From contig JADHYX010000006.1 in the NCBI GenBank assembly GCA_027604685.1, forward strand, positions 78,570 to 142,569: a DNA stretch of 64,000 bases, in the 5' to 3' direction. The notes below the pieces were generated by a model. The model did not search any database, was not told the DNA's origin, and saw only the letters and a program-made list of their open reading frames with translations. Position numbers and translations under genes: made by a program. Source of the stretch: Lobulomyces angularis. Its lineage: Eukaryota; Chytridiomycota; Chytridiomycetes; Lobulomycetales; Lobulomycetaceae. Below, in pieces: positions 25,901 through 38,432 of the stretch (position 1 is the stretch's first letter; the number at the start of each line of letters is the position of its first letter).

Positions 25901-26584
25901 AGCTTCAAAAATATGTACAAAGATATGATTTTTCAACAAAGATTATACAATTTGGATTCCTAACGTTGTTTTCTGCTGCATTTCCTTTGGCTCCATTTTT
26001 TGCTCTTATTTCCAATATTTTTGAGATTAGATTAGATACCTTTAAACTTTTAACTCAGGTCCAAAGACCTTTTGCATTGAGACGTAAAATTTATATCTTT
26101 AAGTAATTTGTTCTTACCAATTTTTTTTATTTTTTTTTTTCTTAGAAAAGGATATTGGACTCTGGTTAGATTTTTTAAATTTTTTAGCACTTTTTGGATC
26201 AATATGTAACTCAATGGTAATAGCATTTAATAGGTATAAAGTTATTATTTGAAATAATACAATTTTTTAATTTTTCATTTTATAGTAAGTGGTTTGATAC
26301 AAAAGTTAACACATATTTTGATCCAAATTACGTAACTGGAGCTGCTATGAGTGAAAGTACCAGCAGTAAAGTCTTGGCATTTAAGTTTGCTTTTGTAATA
26401 TTTTTTAATTATTTTGTTTTGATTGCAAGGGTAAATAAAAAAGAACAACATTTTTTATTTCTTCTTTTTTTAGTGGGTTATAAATGTACTAGTTCCTGAT
26501 TGCCCTGAAGCAATAAGAAATTATATTAAGCATGAAGCTTACTGTAAAAAGTTGGAAAGTGGTGAAGAAGCTGACGATTCTTAA
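22958..26584 (+). CDS. Anoctamin/TMEM16-family membrane protein (scramblase or channel)
   Basis: More than ten exons. The N-terminal cytosolic half (to about 24650) has a charged Ser-rich linker around 23880-24010. At least eight hydrophobic segments follow from 24750. Family blocks include YRPQWKGTDIRTSPITG with downstream Lys/Arg residues (25040-25100), LLTQVQRPFALRRKDIGLWL across the intron near 26110-26145, and LFGSICNSMVIAFNS, which parallels the RP-R-KDIG-W...N--VI-F-S region of anoctamins. TMEM16 proteins are Ca2+-activated lipid scramblases or ion channels at the plasma membrane or ER-PM contacts. I chose the ATG at 22958 because it splices in frame (Q|EPEES) to the next exon; an ATG at 23047 is an alternative. 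Calcium-site residues were not individually verified. Confidence 0.85.
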
Positions 26585-27744
26585 AAAAAAAAGTTTTTAA
26601 CTTTTATTAAAACATTATAGATTAATTTAGATAATATAATTACTTATTTTTTTCCATATTTAAGAGTCTATGGAAGATAGTTTGTGATAAAAGTTCCTTC
26701 AATTTTATCCATTAATTAATGAAACTTATTAATATTATACAAAGGTTGAAATTTTGACTATAAAATTTCACTGAAGAAGAAAAAAGAAGAATTAAGTTCT
26801 ACGCTGTTAAAAAGTCATAAAAAATTATCTAGCATAAGAAGTAGATATAGGAATACTCAAATTAAACTGTAGTTGAAATAGTTCAAAGAAATGTGTAGAG
26901 ATGATAGTAAAGTAAGAAAAGTGTAGAAAAATGATAATAAAGTAAGAAATTAGTAGAAATAGCTCAAAATAAACAAAGTCTATTTTAATAGTAAAGGTTC
27001 AGCTAGTGACAGTAGATAAATAAATGCTATAAATATAATAAAACTATAATACCACACATCAATTAGTTAAAATTTAGTTTTAAAAAAAACGGAGGACAAA
27101 TAGAATTGATGAAATATGGCTGAATCTGAATTCTTGTGTAACTAAATTTGAGGTAAAAAGTTAACAGTTTTAACATTTTTGGTACTCATCATTCTTATTT
27201 TTGATGTGGTGAAACCTCATCAACTCCTGCTTCCGAACTCCTTTATTTTCAGGAGTTAACTACTTCACTTCCGCTGTGGATCTTGATTCTTGTGGTTACA
27301 AAAAGTTAACAAACAAATACAATAAATTTCATCTTGTATATTGTATAAACCAAATTACTAATACAAGATTCCATAAGACTATCATTACTAATCATTGATT
27401 CTATTATGTTATATGGTAGCCCAAGTAAACGAAATGAAGTTGAAATATGAAAACTTTGCAATTAAATTTTGGATCATTGTAGATTTTTAACAATAAAGCT
27501 TTACAATATTATAAAATTCTTGCTGCTTAAATATTCTTACTAATAGAGGATAATTTGCTCTAATATGAAACTAAAATTAGGTGTAAATTGAAAAATGTGT
27601 AAGATTCCTGAAAGATTCACAGTTGTAGAATACTAGGCGGGCTTGGTGGGACATAATTTGTTTAATTTTAGTATAAATTTAGACCTAGTTATTTGACTGT
27701 ATTTTGAATCAAAAGAATTTTGACTTAAAATTTATATTACTAGG
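26585..27744. other. Long intergenic region with a small hairpin and degenerate repeats
   Basis: 1,160 bp without a convincing gene. Around 26890-26965 the pattern GTGTAGA..ATGATA.TAAAGTAAGAAA repeats about twice. At 27236-27257 a perfect 7-bp stem (AACTCCT / AGGAGTT, 8-nt loop) lies in a locally less AT-biased stretch (27200-27300). No tRNA or snRNA signature fits. Confidence 0.4.
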
Positions 27745-28299
27745 ATGCATTTTCTAATAACAGCTTTGTTAATGACTTTATGTACTTCAACTTTAAGTAC
27801 ATCACCTTCCACTAATCACACCAAGGAAGAATGTGATAATGCTATACTTCGGTTAAAAACTGATCCAATAACTAAAGACTTTCCTGTACACTTTGACTAC
27901 CTGTTTTATACCGGCATTGATGACCTTTGCAACGATGTAGAAGTTGTTATTTATGCTTCAAAAATTTTAGTAAAAAGTTGCAACCAATTTGTTGATGAAG
28001 AGAGTGACATTCAAGAAAATGCTGTTTATGCTTCTTGGTCAAATGAGAAAGCAGCTCGTGGTGCTTGTAAACCTGTGAAAAAGTACAAATATTGTGTCAA
28101 CCAAGTATTAAACGCTGCTAATCTTGATACTATTACCAAGAAAGAACTTTGCACCCCATGTCAAAAAAGTTTTTGGAAACCTATTCTGAACAATGTTAAT
28201 TTGGCCCCTAGTACCTTTTATTGGAGCATTATGGATAAAAAAGGCTACCTAAACAAAATTGAAGAGGTTTGTGGAAAAAATTTCTTTGGAAAAAATTGA
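27745..28299 (+). CDS. Secreted eight-cysteine protein of unknown function
   Basis: Intronless gene of 184 residues. The first about 20 residues (MHFLITALLMTLCTSTLS) form a clear signal peptide, probably cut after STLS or TSPS. The mature part has eight cysteines: one near residue 30, then in DLCND, KSCNQ, GACKP, KYCVN, the pair LCTPC, and EVCGK, enough for four disulfides. One N-glycosylation sequon (NHT) lies just after the signal. The LCTPC-(X)n-C end resembles small secreted fungal proteins with a conserved LCTxC motif, but I cannot name a family. In a parasite it could be a host-facing or wall protein; that is inference. The lack of introns stands out against its neighbours. Confidence 0.8.
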   Translation: MHFLITALLMTLCTSTLSTSPSTNHTKEECDNAILRLKTDPITKDFPVHFDYLFYTGIDDLCNDVEVVIYASKILVKSCNQFVDEESDIQENAVYASWSNEKAARGACKPVKKYKYCVNQVLNAANLDTITKKELCTPCQKSFWKPILNNVNLAPSTFYWSIMDKKGYLNKIEEVCGKNFFGKN

Positions 28300-28653
28300 A
28301 AGTTAAATTTGTTAAAATAGTTAGAATATTAAACTAATATAAAATATATTAAAAAATTAGGTTTTTTTTATTTATCAATAAACTAAAGTTTAAAGTATAC
28401 TCTGAACTCCCTTTTCTCACCTTTTCTTACCATAATTTTGAATCGATAAATTAATCTTTTAAAGCAGAATATTAATAAACCATTCACAACATTAATTCTC
28501 TAATCTGCTTATAAAGCCTTTAAATTGAAAACTTATTTTTGTGTAACCAGAAAAATTGATCTGGATAATTGATATACTGTTGAAAAACTACGATTTCTTA
28601 ATTATAGCTTCTTTTACATTTTCTATTTCTTATTTTAACTACAATCTTCTACT
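28300..28653. other. AT-rich spacer upstream of Rab GDI
   Basis: Holds the 3' end of the secreted-protein gene and the Rab GDI promoter. Several AATAAA/ATATAA-like strings are present, as expected by chance at this composition. No gene is seen. Confidence 0.45.
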
Positions 28654-30512
28654 ATGGACGAAACCTATGGTTTTATTTCTAAATTTCTGCAATTTACTAA
28701 CCCGAAAAATTTTTTCAAAAACTAGATGTTATCGTTTTAGGAACTGGTTTAACGGAATGCATTCTATCTGGTTTATTATCAGTTGATGGCAAGAAAGTTT
28801 TGCACATGGATAAAAATGATTATTATGGTGGAGATTCAGCCTCCCTAAATTTAACACAGCTATATAAAAAGTTTAGACCAGGGCAAGAACCAGCTGCCGT
28901 ATGAATTGTACTTTCACTTAATTTTAGTTTATATCTGTTTCTTAGGCATATGGAAGGGATAGAGACTATAATGTGGACTTGATTCCAAAATTTGCAATGG
29001 CTTCTGGAGAATTCGTTAACATTTTGTACCATACCGATGTTACTAGATATTTAGAATTTAAGCAAATTGCTGGATCTTTTGTGTATCGGGATGGCTACGT
29101 TGCAAAAGTACCTGCAAATGATAAAGAAGGTGCATTTATTAAAAAAACACTTGTTTAATTCAACCGAATTAATACATTTTTTTAATAGCTGTGGTTAGTT
29201 CCTTAATGGGAATTTTTGAAAAAAGAAGAGCCAAAAAATTTTTTGAATTCATTCAAAATTATAGCTTTACTAATCCAAGTACTCAATGTGGTATGGATTT
29301 AAATACAGTTCCTATGGCTGATGGTATTTTTTTGGTTTTTGTGTTTAATAACATTTTTTTTATTGTGTAGTTTATAAATATTTTGGCTTGGAAGCAGGAA
29401 CTAAAGATTTTATTGGACATGCTCTCGCTTTAGAAACCAATGATGACTATATGACTCAACCTGCTAAAGCGACATATGAAAAAATTTGCCTGTACATGAA
29501 TTCACTTGCAAGGTATGGAAAATCACCATATATTTATCCAATGGTAAGATTTTTCATTATACCTGCATTTTTATGTTGTTCAAATTTTTTTTTTTTTTAA
29601 AGTATGGACTAGGTGAATTACCACAAGGCTTTGCTAGATTAAGTGCAATTTATGGAGGCACCTATATGTTGAACAAAAAAATTGATGAAATTGTTTATGA
29701 AAATGGGAAAGTTGTTGGTGTGAAAAGTGAAGGAGAGGTTTATTTATTACACTTTTACTACTTTTAACTTCTTTGAATATCTATAGATTGCCAAAACTAA
29801 GGTTGTTATTTGTGACCCCTCATATGTTCCAGACAAAGTAAATAAAGTGGGCCAGGTAGTTAGAGTCATCTGTCTGGTAAAAGAAAAAAATTTATTTGAA
29901 AATTTCTTATTTTGGTTGTAATAGCTCAACCATCCTATTCCAGATACTGGTAATTCGGATTCAGTTCAATTAATTGTTCCGCAAAATCAAGTTAAGAGAA
30001 AAAATGGTATTGATAAATAATGATTTGACGCATTATACATTTTTAGATATATATATTGCTTGCGTTTCAACTGCTCATCAAGTATGCGCCAAAGATTTTT
30101 ATATTGCCATTGTCTCCACTTTAGTGGAAACCTCAACACCTGAAAAAGAATGCGATGCAGGTTTAGCTCTACTTGGTATAGAATAACAGAAAATTATAAT
30201 TCCTTATTAAAAATCAATTTTTTATTTATGTTTTTAGGTCCTATTCTAGAAAAGTAAAAAGTTAATTTTCTACTGATTTTAATTGAGTTTTTTTTTTTAT
30301 TAAGGTTTGTCGATATCAGCGACATTTACGAACCGAAAACTGATGGAAAAGAAGAAGGGGTATTTGTTTCCAAATCTTATGATGCTTCCTCGCACTTCGA
30401 ATCAGTTTGTGCTGATGTTAAAAGCATTTATAAGAGAGTTACAGGAAACGAATTGAAAATTGAAGGAAAAGTGAAAAAGATTGATGAGGATGGTGCAGTT
30501 ACTGAAAGTTAA
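28654..30512 (+). CDS. GDI1: Rab GDP-dissociation inhibitor
   Basis: About ten exons, near 440 residues as usual. Exon 1 (MDETY) splices with phase-1 GAT across an intron to [18 protein letters not shown], the FAD-like Rossmann start of GDI/REP proteins. Then come [14 protein letters not shown], the Rab-binding platform [30 protein letters not shown] sequence, [39 protein letters not shown], and C-terminal [20 protein letters not shown]. All GDI conserved regions are present. It recycles prenylated GDP-bound Rabs, such as the Rab4 encoded at 11,052-12,003, between membrane and cytosol. The C-terminus [13 protein letters not shown] lacks a prenylation motif, as expected. Confidence 0.95.
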
Positions 30513-30795
30513 ATTGAGAAGTTTTTTTTAGATAATTTTTTTTTAGTTTTTTTTATCTAATATTATAAGGATATTATTGACAGTGAACAATTCTAAAACT
30601 TTCTTTTTTCTGAATAGGAGAAGACTAAAATTTTTTATCAAATTTTTCTCAAATTTTGCATATCTACAAAAATTCAACACTCCCTCAATAATAACATTTG
30701 ATATCATTGAAAAGTAGATTTAAAGCAAAAATCTTTCATTTATTTACATTAAGCCAGTTTTATTCTTTTTTAAGAAGTAGATAAGTCCATATAAA

Positions 30796-33071
30796 ATGGA
30801 GATTTTAAAAGAGGTTTCTAATTTGTATGTAACACTTTTTAAAAAAATTAACATTGTTTAGCTGGCTAGATAACCTTTACAATTATTTAACAACTAGACA
30901 TCCACATAAATCGTATACTGCTCTTCTTGAAAGAGCGACCAATTATTCTCAATGGCATGGTACTGAAAAAACTTAATAAGTAGAAATTCATTCTTTTTAG
31001 CTGCTGCAGAGCGATTAGATAAATTTGATAAAAAAGTTGTTGCATGGAAAAATGATCCTGTCTCACCTTATTATGAGTATCAATTGATACAAGATAGGTA
31101 TTTTCTTTGGAAATATCTATTTTACATTACTTTTTACCTGATTGAAGGTTAGATCAATTGAAAAAAGCAAGAGAAGCGAAAGATCTAAGCTCTACACTGT
31201 TTTTGCTAAGGACCAGTTTAACTAGAAATTTAGGAAATATGACGTCGGAGAAATTGCACGGAGTTTCCAAGGTAGGCACCAAGAAACTTATTGAAGGTAA
31301 TGAAATCTGAAGAAAAAATAACTGAAAACTGTGTAAAGACTATATTTGCGAAGTTTGTTCACAGTTGCAAATCATTTGTGAAACCGATCATGGTAAATCT
31401 TATTGAAAATTAGACTTGAGTTTTAACGCAAATTTTTTTTTTAAAATTTTTTTCCAGCTGATAACTTAAATCCTGATGAAAAATATGAATTTTTTATGAA
31501 CACTCAGAAATCTTTTGGAAGGACCGCACTGTTACTTTCAGGAGGTGCCGTATTTGGTTTATCTCATATTGGTATATGATCAGAGATAATTGTTTTAATT
31601 TTTTTGATTAAAGGAGTTGTAAAAGCTTTGTTGGAAACAAAACTGCTTCCCAGAATCATAAGTGGTGCTTCTGTAGGTTCCATAATTGCTGCTGTAGGTT
31701 AGTCTTATTGTTGGTTATCCATTTTAATTATCGAAATAAAGTGTGCACAAAAACCGATGAAGAGTTAGCTTATATACTTCATTATCCTAATAATATCAAT
31801 TTGGATGTGTTTGAGAGGCCAGATGAACAAAATGGCTGGCTTTTAATGTTTTATAGAATCTTGCATAATCATGTCGTGTTTGAAATTGAAGTATTAATAG
31901 ATAGCATTCGTGCAAACGTTGGAGATTTGACTTTTCAAGTAATAAATTTTTTTGCCTTATTCTTAATCATCATTATTAGGAAGCGTATTATAGGACCAGG
32001 CGAATATTAAACATAACTGGTTAGATTACTTCTCTTTTCTATTACTATCTATGTTTAAATTTTATCTTAGTTAGTTCTTCCACTTTATACGAAATGCCAA
32101 GGATACTAAATTATTTAACGGTAAAAAGAAATTTTTATATTATCTTTATACTATTTATATTCAAGGCACCTAATGTGTTAATTTACTCCGCAGTGTATAC
32201 TATTTAATAAACTATTTGGTTTAACATTTAACAGCGCTGCCTCTTGTGCAATACCTGGTGTTTATAAATCGTACCCGCTAATGCATAAGGATAGAAACGG
32301 GAAAATTGGAGTTTGGAATCAGTCTGGTATTTTTTAATTAAAAAGGGAATATACTAAAATTTTTTAAAAATTAGGAACTAAATGGATTGACGGATCTGTT
32401 GAAAGTGATTTACCAATGGCAAGAATAACTGAGTTGTTTGGTGTAAATCACTTTATTGTTTCTCAAGGTATTCATTAGAGTCATTTTTTAATTCCCTTTT
32501 TTATTTGTAGTTAATCCTCATGTATTACCTGTTATGAAAGCCTTTTCTTTGCCCTTAGTGAAAACCACCAGTTATTTACTGTGGAGTGAAGTTTCACATT
32601 GGATTCAACAGGTTAATTTTTTTTTTTTTTTTTTTCTTGGAAAGTAATATTTTTTTCTAAGGCCATTGAATTGGGCCTTCCTGGAAATATATTGCAACGT
32701 GCCCAAAGTATGGTGAGACAACGCTACACTGGGGATATAACAATTATACCCTCTATTCCGTTGTCAAATTTGACTGAAATCATGGGAAATCCTAATCCGG
32801 TAAATACCGTTAATTATATATTAAGTTTATGTAGTAGGAACTCATTCTATATTACTCTTTATTGGGAGAAGCTGCAACTTATAAGCTGATTGGTAGAATA
32901 AAGACTCATTGCCAGATCGAGTTAGTTGTGGACGAGATGTTGTACAGATTAAGAATTCGAAAACTTTCTTCCGATGAGGATCATTTAAATGGTCCTGCTT
33001 TTGGTGTAAGATCTAGATTTAAACAGGGAATGGGTTTTACGCACCACACTAAAGGTTCCAGTAAAAATTAA
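30796..33071 (+). CDS. Patatin-like triacylglycerol lipase (Tgl3/4/5, SDP1 type)
   Basis: About ten exons. The N-terminal domain reads [19 protein letters not shown] then [20 protein letters not shown], typical of the DUF3336 domain in Tgl3/4/5 and plant SDP1. The patatin core has the oxyanion-loop segment [15 protein letters not shown], the nucleophile elbow SGASVGSI (GxSxG), and the dyad Asp in [11 protein letters not shown]. Further conserved stretches are [23 protein letters not shown] (32220-32290), [14 protein letters not shown] and [13 protein letters not shown]. These enzymes release fatty acids from triacylglycerol at lipid droplets; some also have lysophospholipid acyltransferase activity. 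Start [10 protein letters not shown] splices in frame to WLDNL. The last conserved block ends near 32830, followed by a C-terminal helix-rich tail. Confidence 0.9.
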
Positions 33072-33327
33072 GTCATTATTAAATTTACAAATTCATTTCT
33101 GTAAACATTTATTTACGCTAAAGAGAAATAAAATAATGCAATTTAATTTTCTATATTACTTTCAAATAAATATTTTCTAAGAGTACCCATAATGCCTTTA
33201 CAAAAAAAATAAAAAAAAACAATAAATCTTTGTACATTTAAAAAAATTAAAAAATACATCAACAAAGAATCTTATAGCAACTAACAACTCTTTAATAAAA
33301 GTAGTGCCACGGCAATTTTCAATACAA

Positions 33328-33821
33328 TCAACTATTGAGTTTCGCTTTGTATCCACATTTGAGACAGTTATAAAAAATGGTTTGACCTTCATCAGCGGAT
33401 CTAGAATATATTTTAATTAAGAAAATAGAGCAGATAAATATTCAAAAATCTTATACGAACCTTAGCTGCGCAGTTTTAAAAGTTAACTCTGTTGCATCAC
33501 ATTTTGGACATTTTTCATCTATCTGAAAAAAAAAAAACAAATTTGAATTAAGTCAACAAAAAAAATATATATATATATTTGTACAGTTGCATCAGTCGTT
33601 TTAAGGACTTTATCACTTTGATTATCAGGTTTAAATCCAAATTTATCTATAACATAAGAAAAAAAAACACAAAAATTAATTTCTAAACCTTTCGCCGTCT
33701 CGCTTTTTACCGAAAAATTAAGGTATATTTTGGAATCAACCGACTTTTGACAATTGTGACATTCCAGTGCAGGAAATGTACCTGGTAATGGTAACAATGC
33801 TCCACATTGACAAAAAATCAT
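33328..33821 (-). CDS. RPA12: RNA polymerase I subunit RPA12 (POLR1H)
   Basis: Four exons, about 104 residues (usual family size about 120). The N-terminal zinc ribbon is MIFCQCGALLPLP then ALECHNCQKSV (two CxC/CxxC pairs). The last exons give CPKCDATELTFKTAQLRSAD and EGQTIFYNCLKCGYK, a TFIIS-like C-terminal ribbon with the RSADEGQT acidic loop that aids RNA cleavage in Pol I. It ends AKLNS. Introns lie at about 33390-33460, 33527-33590 and 33645-33690; the last is a multiple of three, so an unspliced reading also stays open, but splicing gives the shorter linker (AKDKFGFKP). The role is rRNA transcription in the nucleolus. Confidence 0.93.
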
Positions 33822-34845
33822 GCTATATAATTTTTTGAATTAAAACAATAAAACGAACACTAATACCTATGTAGTCTATGTGTCGTATTTGATGACATTT
33901 TTGTGATGATTTTTTTTTTTTTTTTTTTTTTTTTACCTTTAGTACTCAGAAAAGAAATGTCAGGTGCTTGATACTTCACACTAAAATCTTTTTTAGAAGT
34001 TACAATCTAGTAATTATGGTTTTAGAGACTGAACTATTCATATTAAATTATAATTGAGTTAAAAAGGAAAATATTTCCAAAAAATAAGTAAAAACAGAAT
34101 TTAAGAAAAAAATGGATTGTAATATTTAAGTGATTATATTTCAATGTTAACATTTTATAATTTCTTAAAAAAAGTCAATTTTAAAATTTTAAATTAAAAA
34201 AAAGATAAAAATAAAATAAGTGAAAATCAAAAAATTTTATCATATAAAAATTTTAATAATTCAAATAAACTGCATATCAAAGTTTTTTCGCCTCAACAGT
34301 TAGCTCTTTTATTTCTTTTGCAACAAAACCTCCAGTTCAAAGTACTTGTTTATTTAGAAGCAAGAAGCATTGCATGTTATTGTTAGTTGAAAGTGCAGAT
34401 ATTTGCTTACTCGTTAGAAGTGAAATTCTTATCAAAACGGACAGCACTTGTTTAACAGTGAGAAGTATGACTCCAAGCAGTGAAAAAAAAATGCATCATT
34501 TAAATATGTTTTTTTTTTCACAAAATCTTCAACCTTTTGAAAATTTAATTCTATTATTAATTTTTTTTTTTTTTCAAAAGATCCGAATTAAGCATTTAAT
34601 CTCTGAGAGAAAAAAAATTAAACAAATACCTTGATTACATAATAAGTAGAAACTTTTCTGGCCGAAGTTCTAAAATTATTTTAGTGTTTTGCATTTCATA
34701 ATCTAAAATTTGATTAAAATTTTTTTTTTAACAGACTTAACAACTGCATTTATTTTATTTTTATTCTTTTTATTTTTATTTTTTTGTAATTATTTCATTA
34801 TTTCTTCGTATTTTTGTGGTATTTTTGTGTTAATTGGTAGTGGTA
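33822..34845. other. Intergenic region with a T25 tract and a less AT-biased block
   Basis: 1,024 bp. A run of 25 Ts spans about 33910-33934. The stretch 34290-34480 has more G and C than its surroundings and stays mostly open on both strands for 60-80 codons, but neither reading resembles a protein I know. A very T-rich block fills 34710-34800. It may hold a decayed gene; nothing is supported. Confidence 0.4.
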
Positions 34846-37800
34846 TTAGTCTTCCACTACAGCTTTTAAAACAAATATTTTACAGTGTTCATTCCTATTG
34901 ACGTGCGAATCACCTTCAACCCCTTTTATAGGTTGGCTCTGCCCTAACTCAGATTTGTTTAAAACTTCCCTTCCATCAACAACATTAATAAATTTTGTAA
35001 TTTTTTTGGGCTATAATGAAAAGAAAAATTAAAGACAAGTTATTCAAACTTACTTTTTGATGATAATTCTTCATGAATTCTATTTCAGTTTGCTTTATGT
35101 ACCAATTCCTTAATTTTGGGGTGGTATTGACACTATCGTCAAAGGAAAAGCTGACTTTTTTTTCATTAGGATACAAAATATGTACAGTTATTGAACTTTT
35201 TGAGAGTTTTCTATGAACAACCTTATTATACGGAAAAGCTTTTACTGGATTATCTAGTTGCTTTGGAGACTTTATTGGTGTTATTTGATTTCTTCTTTTT
35301 CGATTAAGATTGCTCTCTACCTCACATTCGCTACTGCTTATATTTGCTTGATAAGAAGTAGCATTGCAATGAATTTCACTAAATTTCTTCGAGAAAGTAC
35401 ATTTTACATTGTTGGTGGCAACTAAATTATTTTTATCATCAGTGACTTCAGAATTGAGTTTTTTTTTTAACGGTATCTCATCTTCACTTGAAGAAATCAT
35501 AATTAAGTTTTTTCTCTTCTTTTCTTTTAGTTTCTCCTTGAACTCTATTTCCCCGGTTGCTTCGCTACTGAAATCTGTTGTACTTTTTTTGTTTGTTGAT
35601 GATTTTTGTATTTTAATAGCATTGTTAGAAATTTTTTTTCTGAAGTTCTCAGAGTTATCCTCACTGTCACTTAATGGTGCAAGAATCAATAAATATTAAG
35701 TATAAAATTCAAGTTTAAAACCTGCAATGTAATAAGTCAAGAAATGATTTTGAATTTTTTTGGATTTGGCAACTTTCAGAACATTGACTACTAGTAATAA
35801 TATTTCTTCTACAAATTTAAATAAGTTTCTTCTCAAGTTTTTAATACTTTTTTTTTCTGGAAACAACGGCCTTTTTTTCCACTTCATCTTTTACAGCACT
35901 GGGCTAAACAGAATTTAATCAGGTCAATGTAAAATTGAATTAATTACTATATATATAGAATAAGTTGAAATTCTGTCGTTGTACACCATTGATTTATCAG
36001 AAGACGCCAGTAGTTCCTCTATAGCTCCTTCCTCTACTGCAGTTGGTCCAATGTTTTTATTTGAATTTGATGACATTTTCTGTCCTTTTTCCATCCTTTC
36101 GGAATAATCGATGTGCAAAGATTCATGTTCAGTATATGGAAAGAAATCCTGTAAAATTGAATTAAAAAAAAATATCAATAGAAAATTACCTTTTTAGGGG
36201 ACACGGATTTTGAAACAGTTTCCTTTAGATTTGATAGAAAAGAAAGTAGAAGTGGAGACATAGTTATTACATATATTTCATAATTAAATGTACCTTTTCT
36301 CGGTTCCTAAAACGTTTTTCTAAAATCTTGTTAATTTGTTCTTCAGTGTCTTTAACCTTGCTATAATTCTTCCAATCAACATAGATATTTTTGGTTAGTT
36401 GCAAACTTTCTAAAACAATATCTTCGTTGTTTAAGTTCTTCCCTAATTCGTGTAATGTTTTATAAATTCTTAAGGCTTTTTCCCTTTTGGTATTTGCACT
36501 GCAGCAACCACCAAAAAGTTGTAAAATATTTGCTTTTTCAACACTATCATCTATATGAACCAAGTAGCTTTCAGTTTTTTCGAAATAGTGCAACGATTTC
36601 TCATAATTTTTACGATAAAAATAGTGTGCAGCTTTCAAATTACTTAATAGCGCAAATCCTTTTTTTTTTTACCTAAGTTTGAATACACGAAAAAATACTC
36701 CTTAGCAGAAAACTGAAATTTTGCAAATATCTCTTTCATGTATATCAAATTTTCATAAACTTCCGAATGCCATTCAATTTTTCTGTTATCTTTAATATTT
36801 GTTTTGATAACTTAGATAACCCATACCTCGCAACAAGTACAACCTTTTCTAAAGATTTAAAAATACCATTGTAATCACGTTTTAATTCATATTCTTTTAC
36901 TTTTAACTTTTCATTATTAATTATTTTCAAGTCTGACTTCATATTACGTTCCCATTGCTCAATTTTAAGTTTTGCAGTCTAACACAAAATGAATTAAAGT
37001 TTTTAGCATATTTTTAATCAATTACGTTTCTATTTCTTCCAGGTACATCAAACTGCACTAAAACAATATTTCTTAAAAACATAAGAAATAAAAATACCCT
37101 TAGAAAGACACATCTTCGCTTCACTAAACTCAAGTAGTTGAAGGTGGATTTCATAGAAGCCCCAATATGTATCATCAGTATTGATATTGTTGGTTTTACA
37201 CAGCACTAAATCCTTCTTCAGAACCTTAGAAAACAATAAAAGTCATTAAATTAACACCGCAATATCACTGTTTTACATCTTTGGCTGTTTTGAATGCCAA
37301 GTTTATCTCATAATATTTTGCTTCTTCTAGCAAAACTTGATGTTGCCATTGTGGATCGTCTATTTAATAATAAAAATTGATTTAAAAGTATAATTAAATT
37401 CTACCTTTCGCGGATTTGTTTAACTCTTTAAATTCTTCACTAAAATTGTGTTCCATTTTCAAGTGTTGTTTACAGGTTAGTCGATTTAATCTGGTTTTAA
37501 GAATCTCGCCATCTAAATATGATTTAATAATTTGTAATATAAGTACAACAATATACCGGCATTTTGCACTTCTGAATGGCTTATGTAGTATTCAAAGGCG
37601 TCCAGTGCCAATTTGAAATTCCTTTGTGCAAATATACAATTTTGTTCTACTTCCGATATCGCCAATTCAAAATAAATATCCCCTAAAAGTAAGTGATGCA
37701 TTAAGTAGTCTCTTGCACTCTTCGTTTCTTTAGCCAATTTTGCGTGGGCACTACAAAACTTCAATGCTAAATCAAACTCTTGCAATCCTTTGTAAGTTTT

Positions 37801-38154
37801 ACTTTTTTTGTACATTAATCTTAAAACAATATAAGACATTAAAAGATAAACAATAATTGCATGTACTACTTCATCTCTTCGTTAGTTGCAAACTTGTAGT
37901 GTTCCCGTTGCCTTTTCAACTCTGTTACAACTTTCATTGCTTCATCAATCTGAACAATATCTATAAAAAATCTTATAAATAAATAGCTGCAAGAATTATT
38001 CAATGCTTTTACTTGAATTCCAGTATCGTTGATCATAAGTTTCTAGAACTTCAATTAATTCGTGAAATAGTTTTAATTTATTAAATAAATTTTTAGTAAA
38101 AGCAATTTCCCGTATTAAACGTCGAGTAAAAGATTGTTGAACATTGTGTTGCAT
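34846..38154 (-). CDS. TONSL: Tonsoku-like TPR protein lacking ankyrin and LRR domains
   Basis: About eleven exons, traced with consistent splices from MQHNVQQSFTRRLIRE to a stop at 34846. The N-terminal two thirds are TPR-type helical repeats: KGLQEFDLALKFCSAHAKLA, LLGDIYFELA...RNFKLALDAF, YWGFYEIHLQLLEFSEAKMC, and HYFYRKNYEKSLHYFEKTES with EKALRIYKTLHELGK. Their order and spacing follow the TPR array of TONSL/BRU1. Acidic, Ser-rich exons follow (SDSEDNSENF, MISSSEDEIPL). The C-terminus SSITVHILYPNEKKVSFSFD to FINVVDGREVL reads like the ubiquitin-like domain of TONSL. No ankyrin repeats lie between TPRs and the acidic region, and no LRRs follow. TONSL-MMS22L acts in replication-fork repair. 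The family call is by motif order and is moderate. Confidence 0.52.
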
Positions 38155-38432
38155 TTTTTCCGTTTTGTTTTACCCCTGTAAAAAATTTTGCATCTGTAAC
38201 ATGAAGTTAAATTTCTTTTCATTCAAAAAATTAAGAAAAATTTGGATTATTTATAAAAAAAAAAGTCTGTAATGGAAATTTCCTACTTCAGATTTGCAAT
38301 ACTACAGTTAATGGATGGGTATGACTTAATACACATTTATTTCACAGGATAAGACAATTTTAAGACTTTGCTCACTTCTAAAAATTATTTCTAGATATTT
38401 GCTAAAGAGAATTGTAGCTTACAAGAATCTAC

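Noticed and set aside
27200..27300. Less AT-biased block with a 7-bp hairpin, considered as tRNA, snRNA or snoRNA
   Set aside because: No cloverleaf, no T-loop GTTCRA-type sequence, no snRNA Sm site in place, no C/D or H/ACA boxes; the stem is short enough to be chance.
33910..33934. T25 run as the poly-A tail of a retrotransposed gene
   Set aside because: No processed-gene sequence or target-site duplication is visible beside it; long A/T runs are common here.
34374..34901. Two plus-strand frames in the gap before the Tonsoku-like gene
   Set aside because: The first has no recognisable motif and the second is T-tract-driven Phe/Leu/Ile sequence; neither has usable splice sites or homology.
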